From NCBI RefSeq assembly GCF_008806955.1, contig NZ_CP031727.1, positions 1,612,001 to 1,676,000 on the forward strand: 64,000 nt of DNA, written 5' to 3'. The position numbers were made by a program, and so were the translations under genes. The stretch's first letter is position 1, and each line of letters starts with the position of its first letter. This DNA comes from Cellvibrio sp. KY-YJ-3. Its GTDB lineage: Bacteria > Pseudomonadota > Gammaproteobacteria > Pseudomonadales > Cellvibrionaceae. The notes beneath the pieces are model-generated. The model saw only the letters and a program-made list of their open reading frames with translations. It had not been told where the DNA came from and did not search any database. Positions 27,461-39,083 of the stretch are shown here, in pieces.

Positions 27461-28789
27461 TTGTTTTTTGATCGTCCCGAATCGGGTGAGCTAGCAGTGC
27501 TGGTTCACCTGAATTTGTCTCACGGCCAAGACGCCGAAGACCCCCGTGAATTCGAAGAGTTGGTTTTATCTGCCGGGGGCGACCCTGTAGCATTTTTAAC
27601 CGGATCGCGAATTGTCCCCACTGCAAAATTCCTTATCAGCACCGGCAAATTGCAGGAGCTGCAACAGTTGGTCGTCGATAACGGCGCCGAGCTGGTTATT
27701 TTTAATCATACTTTAACCCCCAGTCAGGAACGCAATCTGGAGCGCGAGCTACAGTGCCGCGTACTTGATCGCACCGGTTTAATTCTTGATATTTTCGCCC
27801 AGCGCGCACGAACCTTTGAGGGTAAGTTGCAAGTTGAGTTGGCGCAATTGCGTCACAGTGCCACGCGTTTGATTCGGGGCTGGACTCACCTTGAGCGTCA
27901 GAAAGGTGGTATCGGTTTGCGCGGTCCGGGGGAAACCCAGCTGGAAACTGACCGTCGTTTGTTGCGTAATCGTATTGGGCAAATTGAGCAGCGCCTGGAA
28001 AAAGTTCGCTCCCAGCGTGAGCAAGGGCGGCGTTCGCGTCAACGCGCGGCTATTCCGACCGTGTCGCTGGTGGGCTATACCAACGCGGGTAAATCTACCC
28101 TGTTCAATCGTATTACCGGTGCTGACGTTTACGCTGAAAATAAATTATTTGCCACCCTTGATCCAACCATGCGCCGAATCGAACTATCTGATGTTGGTGC
28201 AGTAGTGCTGGCGGATACGGTAGGTTTTATTAGTCACTTGCCGCACCGACTGGTGGAGGCATTCAAAGCGACACTTGAAGAAGCTAGCAACTCAACTTTA
28301 CTCTTGCATGTGATAGATTCAGCAGCTGAAGAGCGCCTGCGCAATATTGAACAGGTGGAACTGGTGCTGGAAGAAATTGAGGCGGCAGATTTACCGCAAT
28401 TGCGCGTCTATAACAAAGTAGACTTGCTGGCAGATACCGGCCCGCATATCGATCGCGATGAAACCGGCAAACCGATTGCGGTTTGGCTGTCTGCGCAGAC
28501 AGGTGCTGGTTGTAAGCTGTTAAATCAGGCGATCTCAGAAGTGCTGGGAAAAGAGCTTGTCAGCGGCTGCCTGGTTGTCCCGCCAACACAGGGGCGCTTG
28601 CGCGCTATGCTCTATGCACAACAGGCGGTAGTGAGCGAAAATCACCGCGCGGATGGCGCAAGTCTGCTGCAAGTACGTATACCCAAAGATGATTTATTGC
28701 GGATTCTCAGTGCGGCAAATATAGCTTTTGAGAGTCTGTTGTGGGATGAGTCAGGAACACTACCGGATATGCCGGTTGCACAGGAATAG
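27461..28789 (+). CDS. hflX: Ribosome-associated GTPase HflX
   Basis: 442 aa with a TTG start at 27461 (GAGG eight bases upstream). The N-terminal domain (about 1-190) has GAELVIFNHTLTPSQERNLE and RTGLILDIFAQRA. The G domain has G1 GYTNAGKST (about 204-212), G3 DTVGF and G4 NKVD. HflX binds the 50S subunit and splits stalled ribosomes under stress. It lies between hfq and hflK. Confidence 0.96.
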   Translation: MFFDRPESGELAVLVHLNLSHGQDAEDPREFEELVLSAGGDPVAFLTGSRIVPTAKFLISTGKLQELQQLVVDNGAELVIFNHTLTPSQERNLERELQCRVLDRTGLILDIFAQRARTFEGKLQVELAQLRHSATRLIRGWTHLERQKGGIGLRGPGETQLETDRRLLRNRIGQIEQRLEKVRSQREQGRRSRQRAAIPTVSLVGYTNAGKSTLFNRITGADVYAENKLFATLDPTMRRIELSDVGAVVLADTVGFISHLPHRLVEAFKATLEEASNSTLLLHVIDSAAEERLRNIEQVELVLEEIEAADLPQLRVYNKVDLLADTGPHIDRDETGKPIAVWLSAQTGAGCKLLNQAISEVLGKELVSGCLVVPPTQGRLRAMLYAQQAVVSENHRADGASLLQVRIPKDDLLRILSAANIAFESLLWDESGTLPDMPVAQE

Positions 28790-28835
28790 TTAATTAAATC
28801 CCAAACCAGTTTTACTTTCTATGTGGAGAAATAGT

Positions 28836-29966
28836 ATGGCCTGGAACGAACCGGGAAAAGACAAAGACCCCTGGAGTGGTCGCGGTAATAAAAATGGCAA
28901 CGATGGCCCGCCGGACTTGGATGAGGCATTTAAAAAGTTGCAAGACAAACTCAACGGCATGTTTGGCGGCGGCGGATCAGGTGGGCGCTCAACTGGCAAC
29001 GCGAATATGAAGCCACTATTTGGCATTTTTGCTGTGGTTGCATTGCTGATTTATATCGGCTCGGGAGTCTATCAAGTGGATGCCAAAGAGCGCGCTGTAG
29101 TGCTGAAATTTGGCGCCTTCTCGGAAATCAAAACGGAAGGCCTGAATTGGAACGCGCCACTGATTACCGATGTAATTAAGGTCAATGTCACCGGTGAGCG
29201 TCAGTATCCATCACGTGGTCTGATGCTGACTGAGGATGAAAGTATTGTAGAGCTGCCTATCTCTGTGCAATACAACGTCTCTGATGTAAAAGCATTTGTA
29301 TTGAACGTGCGCGACCCTGAAACCAGTCTCCGTCATGCCACAGATTCAGCGGTGCGCCATGTCGTTGGTTCCAGCGAGTTAAATCAAGTCTTGTCCGAAG
29401 GGCGTCAGGCGATTGCAGTGGAAGTTAAGCAGCGCTTGCAGTCTTACCTTGATGCCTATGGTGCAGGTATTCAAGTCAACACGGTGAATATTCAGGATGC
29501 TCGCCCGCCAGAAGAGGTTCGCTCGGCGTTTGATGATGTGATCAGGGCTAAAGAAGATGAGGCCAGATTCAAGGCGCAGGCTCAGGCCTACGCTAACGGT
29601 ATTATTCCTGAAGCTCGTGGTCGCGCCCAGCGGATGATCGAAGAAGCAGAAGCCTACAAAGCTGAAGTAATTGCACGCGCCGAAGGTGAATCGGATCGTT
29701 TTGAAAGCTTACTAACAGAATATAAGCGTGCCCCCGAAGTGACGCGTCAGCGACTGTATATAGAAACCATGGAAAGTGTGATGACTAATTCGTCCAAGGT
29801 AATGGTAGATGTCGCCGGTGGAAACAACATGCTTTATCTCCCTCTGGATCGCATGGGGAATCGTCAGTCGGTCGCCGAACCAAAATCACAACCAGAAAAT
29901 TTCAATAGTCGTGCTGCTCAGCCAGTTGAATCGGCTACGCCACTTGTTCGTCGGGAGATGCGCTAA
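28836..29966 (+). CDS. hflK: FtsH protease modulator HflK
   Basis: 376 aa from the ATG at 28836 (GGAG seven bases upstream; the ATG at 28821 is unsupported). The Gly-rich N-terminus (NGMFGGGGSGGRS) is typical of HflK. One membrane span follows (about 50-72), then the SPFH/band-7 domain (about 75-280) and a long helical segment. With HflC it forms the inner-membrane cage around FtsH. Its stop overlaps the hflC start by one base (TAATG). Confidence 0.96.
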   Translation: MAWNEPGKDKDPWSGRGNKNGNDGPPDLDEAFKKLQDKLNGMFGGGGSGGRSTGNANMKPLFGIFAVVALLIYIGSGVYQVDAKERAVVLKFGAFSEIKTEGLNWNAPLITDVIKVNVTGERQYPSRGLMLTEDESIVELPISVQYNVSDVKAFVLNVRDPETSLRHATDSAVRHVVGSSELNQVLSEGRQAIAVEVKQRLQSYLDAYGAGIQVNTVNIQDARPPEEVRSAFDDVIRAKEDEARFKAQAQAYANGIIPEARGRAQRMIEEAEAYKAEVIARAEGESDRFESLLTEYKRAPEVTRQRLYIETMESVMTNSSKVMVDVAGGNNMLYLPLDRMGNRQSVAEPKSQPENFNSRAAQPVESATPLVRREMR

Positions 29967-30841
29967 TGTCTAGTAAAGGTCTCTTATCAATAGTTGCGCT
30001 GTTGGTCGGTTTGGTTATTTTTGCTAACTCGGCTTACGTAGTCACTGAATACCAGCGCGCAGTGGTATTGCAATTTGGTCGTTTGGTGAAAGCGGATGTG
30101 CCGCCAGGTTTGCACTTTAAAGTGCCTTTTGCCGAAAAGGTGCGCAAGTTTGATGGCCGTTTATTGACCGCCGATATGGCAACAGAAAGCTTCTTTACTG
30201 TTGAAAATAAGCGGTTGATGGTGGATTCCTACATCAAGTGGCAAGTGAAAGATGTCGAGGTTTACTATAAGGCAACGGGTGGTGATGAATTAACCGCAGA
30301 AAACCGGCTTGCCCAGCGGGTTGCCGATGGCTTGCGTAACCAGTTTGGTCGTCGCACATTGCATGATGTGGTGTCGGGTAAGCGCGATGAATTAATGAGC
30401 GAGATTACCGCCAGTATTAATCTTGATGCCGTGAAGCTACTGGGTATCGAAGTAAAAGATATTCGTGTTAAACGCATTGATTTCCCGGCTGAGGCAAGTC
30501 AGCCAGTATTCGCCCGTATGGCTGCTGATCGTGAAAAAGAGGCACGTGAATATCGTTCACAGGGTAAAGAGCAGGCTGAAGTAATTGGTGCGGATGCAGA
30601 CAAGCAGGTGTCAATATTGGAGGCTAATGCCTATCGCGATGCGGAGCGTATTCGCGGTGATGGCGATGCCCAAGCCGCGGCAATTTTTGCCCAGGCATAC
30701 AGTAAAGATCCTGAGTTCTACAGTTTTGTGCGCAGCCTCAATGCTTATCGCCAGAGTTTCAGTGGTAAAGAGGATTTGATGGTGGTTGACCCCAACAGCG
30801 ATTTCTTCCGCTACTTAAAAGACCCTCAAGGCAAGAACTAA
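29966..30841 (+). CDS. hflC: FtsH protease modulator HflC
   Basis: 291 aa. A single N-terminal membrane span (about 5-25) is followed by the SPFH/band-7 domain beginning TEYQRAVVLQFGRLVKADVP and a helical tail with NAYRDAERIRGDGDAQAAAI. It pairs with HflK to regulate FtsH. The overlapping start implies translational coupling. A strong terminator follows and closes the hfq-hflXKC operon. Confidence 0.97.
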   Translation: MSSKGLLSIVALLVGLVIFANSAYVVTEYQRAVVLQFGRLVKADVPPGLHFKVPFAEKVRKFDGRLLTADMATESFFTVENKRLMVDSYIKWQVKDVEVYYKATGGDELTAENRLAQRVADGLRNQFGRRTLHDVVSGKRDELMSEITASINLDAVKLLGIEVKDIRVKRIDFPAEASQPVFARMAADREKEAREYRSQGKEQAEVIGADADKQVSILEANAYRDAERIRGDGDAQAAAIFAQAYSKDPEFYSFVRSLNAYRQSFSGKEDLMVVDPNSDFFRYLKDPQGKN

Positions 30842-30844
30842 GTT

Positions 30845-30876
30845 GAAATCGCCCGCTCTGCGGGCGATTCTTTTTG
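30845..30876 (+). terminator. Terminator after hflC
   Basis: AATCGCCCGC, loop TCT, GCGGGCGATT, then CTTTTT. Confidence 0.85.
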
Positions 30877-30940
30877 GGGCGGGATGATCCAAGTGTAATT
30901 GGCCTACAAATCCCGCACCAAACAGTGTTAAAATGCCGCA

Positions 30941-30967
30941 ACCGAGCCGATCGCTCGGTTTTTTTAT
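30941..30967 (+). terminator. Second terminator-like hairpin, in the hisZ leader
   Basis: ACCGAGC, GATC core, GCTCGGT, then seven T, about 50 bp before the hisZ start. It lies downstream of a complete terminator, so it may act as a conditional terminator in the hisZ leader. Confidence 0.6.
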
Positions 30968-31014
30968 GCGTGCGTGCCGGACCATCCGGTTTTGTTTCTC
31001 TACCAGAGTCGCTT

Positions 31015-33532
<2,518 letters not shown>

Positions 33533-33553
33533 TTTCCCATCCCGGATATACCC

Positions 33554-33586
33554 TAAAAGCCCGCCCTTTGAGCGGGCTTTTTTGTT
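33554..33586 (+). terminator. Terminator after purA
   Basis: AAAAGCCCGCCC, loop TTTGA, GCGGGCTTTTTT. Confidence 0.85.
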
Positions 33587-33887
33587 GATAAAAATAATAA
33601 TTACGAATGAATTGCGGCTCTACTTTTTTGTTGATAGCGCTGTCACTATTGTAGATAGAGGCTAATATTCATCGTGGGAAGTGATCCAAAAATGACTTAT
33701 GGTCAGATTGACACAATAATCATCATTGGCGTAGCATGTGATCATCTTGTGACCTGTGTTTACAAGTATGCAAGATAAAGTCTAGCGCTAGAATCCTAGT
33801 CCACATACGAGGAGGACTGGGTGCTTCCTGAAGTAAAAAGCAATACGAAAATCACCTAAAGATAAATTTAACAAAAAGGGGTTGGCT
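33587..33887 (+). promoter_or_regulatory. Leader of the TonB-receptor/halogenase locus
   Basis: About 300 bp without genes between the purA terminator and the receptor. A TTGACA at 33708-33713 could be a -35 but has no good -10 at the right distance. A perfect 12-bp palindrome TCTAGCGCTAGA lies at 33781-33792, about 96 bp before the start, and AGGGG at 33877-33881 is the ribosome site. The promoter itself is not assigned. Confidence 0.4.
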
Positions 33888-36800
33888 ATGGTTTTCCATA
33901 AAAATCAAAAGACCGCACATCAGCAGGGCGTCAAGTTTAAAAAATCCATGTTGGCCATGTGCATCATGGCGTTGAGTGTTCCGTCTTTTTCGCAAAGCAC
34001 AGATGAAGAACAGGGTACTGGTGTAGAGGAAATTATTGTTACTGGTGTTCGTGCTGACCTGCAAAACGCGCAGGAAATAAAACGTAATGCCGATACATTT
34101 GTGGACGCAATTTCTGCAGAAGACATTGGTTCTTTGCCTGATCGCAGCGTTCTTGAAGCTATGCAGCGTGTTCCTGGTGTTTCCATTGAGCGTTTCGCCG
34201 CCGCGAATGACCCGGACCACTTCGGTGTAGAAGGTTCGGGTGCAGTGATTCGTGGTATGTCGCAGACTCGCAGTGAGTTTAATGGTCGCGATTCATTCAC
34301 TGCCAACTCTGGTCGTGGTTTGAACTTTCAGGACGTTCCGCCCGAGCTGATGGCTGGTGTGGATATCTACAAAAACCAAACTGCAGATATGATTGAAGGC
34401 GGTATTTCGGGCACTGTGAGCCTGCGTACCCGTAAGCCTTTCGATCAGGACGGTCGCCGTTTTGCTGTGTCTGCAGATGTGACCTATGGCGATATGGTAG
34501 AAGAAGCTACGCCCACTATCTCGGCGCTCTTTAGTGATCGTTGGGATACCGATGTGGGTGAGTTCGGTTTCCTGGTCAATTTATCAGATTCAAAACTGGA
34601 GGCCAGTTCTCACGGTATTCAGACGGATCGTTATGAATTCCGCCGCTTGGAGCCGCGCTTATCTGCGGGCGGCAATGTCCAGTTACCCGGATTCGAGTAT
34701 GCCGAAAACCCTTATGTGTATGACGGCAGTTTTTATTTTTCCGGCCCAAACAGCGGTACCGCAAACATCCCGCCAGTAGGCACGAAGGGGGTGCTTGTTC
34801 CCAACGGTGCCAATATGACGATGAAGAACGACGAGCGTGACCGCACCGGTATTGCTTTGGCCACCCAATGGGAAAGTGCTGACGATACGCTGCTCGCCAG
34901 TCTGCAGTTTATGCGCTCCGATGCAACACTGGCATGGACTGAAAATGCAGTTAAATATCAAACGGGTTTCAATACCGATAGAACTTGGGGCGCCCCTGGT
35001 GAAGAGTATGAGTTTGACGAGAATGGTGTGTTCTTAAACGGATCTTTAGCCGACGTGGCTGATGGCTGGCGTGGTGACGATGACCGTATCCCCCATAACG
35101 TTTCTCCAAGTGCGGGCTGGGGCACCTCTCCTGTTTACGCATTCGGTCACCGTTTCCAGGCGGATAATCGTTACAAGAAAACCGAAACTATCGTCGACGA
35201 CTATGCATTTAATTTGAAGTGGGCGCCAAGCGAAAAATTTGAATTGATTTTTGACTTCCAACACATCGAAGCAGAAACCAACGATGATGACGTAACCTTG
35301 ATGTTGATGACCCACGCCATTATGGATTACGACCTCAGAGGTCTGCCTTCACTGAGTATCAGCAACCCATGGGCGTTTGCTACACCAGAAAATCTGGCAG
35401 CGCATGCGGCTGATGGTCGCGATTATGCAAACGGTGAAGTGCCTTACTTCCAGAACGCCAGCTCTTACAACTACAACGCTGCTATGGATCACTATGAGCG
35501 CAGCGAAGGTCAGTCTGACGCCGTGCGTATCGACGGTACCTATGCATTTGATGATGGTTTCTTCACTAAAGTCAAAGCGGGTTTGCGTGCTGCCGAGCGT
35601 GAGCAAACGGTTCGCAACTCTGCCTACAACTGGGGTCGTTTAGCGCCAATTTGGGATAACCCTGTAGGTTGGTTGGATTCTGCTGCGGTTAAAGACACGC
35701 CAATGGCTCAGGTTACGACACTTGACTGGAGCGACTTCTACCGTGGCGATGTGGTAAGTATTGAAGGCGGCAACAAAATGCTTCACCCAAGTGATGCGCT
35801 GGTCAAGGACTACGCAAACTGGGGAACTTACTTTGCGCCACTGTATAACCCAAGTGACAATGACACCTGTGCGGATGAATGGCGTCCTTCTGCGGAACGC
35901 GTCCAGTCAGAGTGGGATCCGGTTGCAGGCCGCTGTCTGGCGTCTACTGACTTGAACGGTTTCTTCCGCGACAGTGAAATCAACTCCACTACCGAAGAAA
36001 ATCAGGCCGCCTATGTGCGCTTGGACTTTGAAACCGATATTGGCGAGCGTCGCGCCTCCGGTAACATCGGTGTGCGTTACGTGCGTATTACCAACGAGAC
36101 CGCTGGTTTTACAACTTATCCAGAGTTGAGACGCAGTGAAAAACTACCGGCTGATTGGGATCCTCGCAACGTAACGGGTACTGACTTCGACCTGTTTGAT
36201 CCCGAGAATGAATTCCTCGGTTCACCCTCCAACTATGTGGATGATATCTACATTGGCTTTGCGAACGACGCCTATACGCCCAACCTCGCCAAGCGCACTT
36301 ACGATGACATTCTGCCCAGCTTTAACTTAAAGATAGAGCTAACCCCTGAAGTCATAGGTCGTTTTGCAGTATCCAAAGCTATCGCATTGCCGGATATTGG
36401 CGATTTGCGCAACTACACCAACATTGGCAGTAACGATGGCTTCACCTATAACTTCAAAGACCCCTACTGGGGACCAAACAATCCTCACCCGGATACACCA
36501 ATCGATCCTACAACGGGGGAGCGCCATGTCTCTGGTTTACCAGCGACTATAGACCCGACTACTGGTCAGCCCGAGTTCAACGAAGCCGGTAACCCCGTAT
36601 ACAGAGGTCCTGATGGTGAGATTGTTAACCAGCAGCGTATTGTCGATGCGGACAGCATTACCTTCGGTGGCTGGACAGGTTCATCAGGGAACCCGCTGTT
36701 GATGCCGATGGAATCTATTCAATACGATGCATCGTTTGAATGGTATTTCAGTAAAGTGGGTTCATTGACCGCATCCTTCTTCTACAAGGATCTTAAGAAC

Positions 36801-37397
36801 TTCTTCATTAACGGCGCCTACAACCGTGAATTTACCAACCCTGTTTCCGGTGTGACCCAGACAGTGTTTGTATCTGGTCCACAAAACGGTGGTAAGGGTG
36901 AGATGAAAGGGTTTGAATTGGGTTACACCCAGTTCTACGACATGTTGCCAGCGCCGTGGGATGGTTTTGGTATTCAGGCCAACTACTCTTACATTGAAGC
37001 GCGCGGTGTTCCAAACTCCAACCTGGACGGCGGAACTGATTTTGCGTTCGGTGGCGATATTCCGCTACAGGGGCAGTCAGACCATACCGCTAACTTCGTG
37101 TTGATGTATGACAAGAACGACTGGTCGGTACGTCTTGCTTACAATTGGCGTTCGGAATACCTGTTGACCTCTCGCGATGTAATTACCGGCTTGCCGGTTT
37201 ACAACGATGATGCTGGCTTTATGGATGGATCTATTTTTTACAACGTAACGGATAATGTACAGGTCGGCTTCCAGGGCGTTAACTTGCTCAATACAGAAAC
37301 CCGCACCTTTATGCAGGTTGATGATAATCTGAGATTAGGGCGTTCTTGGTTTGTTAACGACCGCCGCTATACCTTCTTGGTACGAGCAACCTTCTAA
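33888..37397 (+). CDS. TonB-dependent receptor, Xanthomonas/Caulobacter type
   Basis: 1169 aa from the ATG at 33888 (AGGGG at the right distance). A signal peptide spans about residues 1-36. The plug domain (about 50-185) begins EEIIVTGVRADLQNAQEIKR and has LPDRSVLEAMQRVPGVSIER; the rest is a 22-strand barrel ending FLVRATF. The size and motifs fit the large carbohydrate-linked group first defined in Xanthomonas and Caulobacter. In those genera such receptors often stand beside tryptophan-halogenase-like genes, as here. It probably imports a ligand tied to the halogenase products or to plant glycans; the ligand is unknown. A terminator separates it from the halogenases. Confidence 0.93.
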   Translation: MVFHKNQKTAHQQGVKFKKSMLAMCIMALSVPSFSQSTDEEQGTGVEEIIVTGVRADLQNAQEIKRNADTFVDAISAEDIGSLPDRSVLEAMQRVPGVSIERFAAANDPDHFGVEGSGAVIRGMSQTRSEFNGRDSFTANSGRGLNFQDVPPELMAGVDIYKNQTADMIEGGISGTVSLRTRKPFDQDGRRFAVSADVTYGDMVEEATPTISALFSDRWDTDVGEFGFLVNLSDSKLEASSHGIQTDRYEFRRLEPRLSAGGNVQLPGFEYAENPYVYDGSFYFSGPNSGTANIPPVGTKGVLVPNGANMTMKNDERDRTGIALATQWESADDTLLASLQFMRSDATLAWTENAVKYQTGFNTDRTWGAPGEEYEFDENGVFLNGSLADVADGWRGDDDRIPHNVSPSAGWGTSPVYAFGHRFQADNRYKKTETIVDDYAFNLKWAPSEKFELIFDFQHIEAETNDDDVTLMLMTHAIMDYDLRGLPSLSISNPWAFATPENLAAHAADGRDYANGEVPYFQNASSYNYNAAMDHYERSEGQSDAVRIDGTYAFDDGFFTKVKAGLRAAEREQTVRNSAYNWGRLAPIWDNPVGWLDSAAVKDTPMAQVTTLDWSDFYRGDVVSIEGGNKMLHPSDALVKDYANWGTYFAPLYNPSDNDTCADEWRPSAERVQSEWDPVAGRCLASTDLNGFFRDSEINSTTEENQAAYVRLDFETDIGERRASGNIGVRYVRITNETAGFTTYPELRRSEKLPADWDPRNVTGTDFDLFDPENEFLGSPSNYVDDIYIGFANDAYTPNLAKRTYDDILPSFNLKIELTPEVIGRFAVSKAIALPDIGDLRNYTNIGSNDGFTYNFKDPYWGPNNPHPDTPIDPTTGERHVSGLPATIDPTTGQPEFNEAGNPVYRGPDGEIVNQQRIVDADSITFGGWTGSSGNPLLMPMESIQYDASFEWYFSKVGSLTASFFYKDLKNFFINGAYNREFTNPVSGVTQTVFVSGPQNGGKGEMKGFELGYTQFYDMLPAPWDGFGIQANYSYIEARGVPNSNLDGGTDFAFGGDIPLQGQSDHTANFVLMYDKNDWSVRLAYNWRSEYLLTSRDVITGLPVYNDDAGFMDGSIFYNVTDNVQVGFQGVNLLNTETRTFMQVDDNLRLGRSWFVNDRRYTFLVRATF

Positions 37398-37421
37398 GCC
37401 TTTTTTGGCTGCTGCAAGGAG

Positions 37422-37450
37422 AGCGCGCCCCCAACAGGGCGCGCTTTTTT
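37422..37450 (+). terminator. Terminator between TonB receptor and halogenase genes
   Basis: Nine perfect pairs AGCGCGCCC / GGGCGCGCT with loop CCAACA and a six-T tail. Confidence 0.88.
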
Positions 37451-37530
37451 GTTTGAAGAGAAAAATTATCGATAAAAATTAGATGTGAAATCGAGCGGTT
37501 AATTACCATCGTGGTCCGGGAGCACTCTCC

Positions 37531-39083
37531 TTGAATAAATCAAGCATAAAAAAAATAGTAATTCTGGGTGGTGGAACTGCGGGTTGGATGACTGCGGCGG
37601 CCCTGTCACGTTTTGTCAAATCCGAGACCACAGAAATTGTGTTAGTGGAGTCCGCGGCGATTGGAACTGTTGGCGTAGGTGAAGCAACTATTCCGCATAT
37701 TCGCGTGTTTAATGACATGCTCGGCATCGACGAAAACGAATTTATGTGCAGAACCCATGCCACCTATAAATTGGGTATCCGATTTGAAGGTTGGGGGGGG
37801 AGTCGAGCGATTATTTGCATCCCTTTGGCGATCATGGGTTCCCCATTAAAGGCATTCCATTTCATCACTACTGGCTGCGTGCCCGTCAGCAGGCAGAGGT
37901 AGAAGCATTTGATCGTTACTCACTGGCGAATGTCATGGCTGCCGGTGAGCGATTTATATATCCCTCTGCTAAACAGGACTCTGTCGAGTCTACATTTTCC
38001 TATGCTTACCATTTGGATGCGGGTGCTTACGCCGTTTTTTTGCGCGACTATAGCGAAGCGCGGGGTGTGCAGCGGGTTGAGGGAGAGGTTGTTAGCGTCA
38101 AACTGAATCAGGATTCTGGTTTTATCGAAAGCCTTAATCTGAGTAATGGAGAAATCATCGCGGGTGATTTTTTTATCGATTGCAGCGGCTTTCGTGCGCG
38201 CTTATTGGGGCAGGAGTTAAAGGTTCCCTTCACCAGTTGGAACCGCTGGTTGCCCTGTGATCGTGCATATGCCATGCCCAGCGAATTAATTGCCGCTATC
38301 CGGCCCTATACCCGCTCCAGTGCAAAGTCAGCTGGTTGGTGTTGGCAAATTCCACTCCAGCATCGCATGGGTAATGGCCACGTTTTCTGTTCATCGTTTT
38401 GTAGCGATCAGCAAGCTGTGGATATTTTGTTGGCACATGTGCAGGGCAAGCCCCTGGCCGATCCGCGCCGGATTGATTTTGAAGCGGGAATGCGTCACCG
38501 GGCGTGGGAAAAAAATTGTGTCTCCATAGGTCTGGCAAGTGGATTTCTTGAGCCGCTTGAATCAACCAGTATTTATTTAATTCAGGTTGGCATATACAAA
38601 TTATTAGAGCTTTTACCTATCTCCAGCGATTTTGAACTCGATGCAAAAGAGTTTAATCGAATGGTTGCTGATGAATACGAAAAAATACGCGACTTCATTA
38701 TTTTGCACTATCACTTAAACAATCGGACGGAAGGTTTCTGGCAGCAAACTGCTAACATGAGTGTGCCCGACTCACTGCAACATAAAATGCAAGTGTTCAA
38801 AGAGAGTGCGGTTGTTGTGGAGTATGATGCAGGTTTGTTTATGCCACCAAGTTGGTTGGCGGTGTATTTGGGTCAGGGCTTTTTTCCTGAAAGGACAGAT
38901 TCGCGCGTTCAACAAATTCCCCCACAAGAACTTCTGCCACTGATCCAAAAAATTCCCAACCATCTACGCAGTCTTGTTGAAAAAATGCCATCGCATATGG
39001 CTGCACTGCAGAAGCTATCAGCAGGGGAAAGGGCAGCGAATTATGTCAAGCCAAGGATGAGTTTGTATGGTGGTGCGCTATGA
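37531..39083 (+). pseudogene. Flavin-dependent tryptophan halogenase, frameshifted at a G8 tract
   Basis: One gene read in two frames: 37531 to about 37800 and then about 37791-39083. The first part has GGGTAGWM (residues 13-20), GVGEATIP (48-55) and the catalytic Lys context THATYKLGI (K80). It continues at WGG and passes through a run of eight G (37793-37800). One extra G restores the frame to WGGESSDYLHPFG, exactly the spacing of the paralogue at 40499. The second part carries the WxWxIP motif (SAGWCWQIP), RRIDFEAGMRHRAW and the C-terminal EPLESTSIYLIQ. If intact it would be about 517 aa. TTG start with GGGAG upstream. Either a sequencing error, a recent mutation or a slippage switch. The next gene overlaps its stop by 4 bp. 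Confidence 0.85.

Noticed and set aside
33738-33755. CRP-like site TGTGATCATCTTGTGA before the TonB receptor
   Set aside because: The halves are direct, not inverted, so it does not fit the CRP palindrome.
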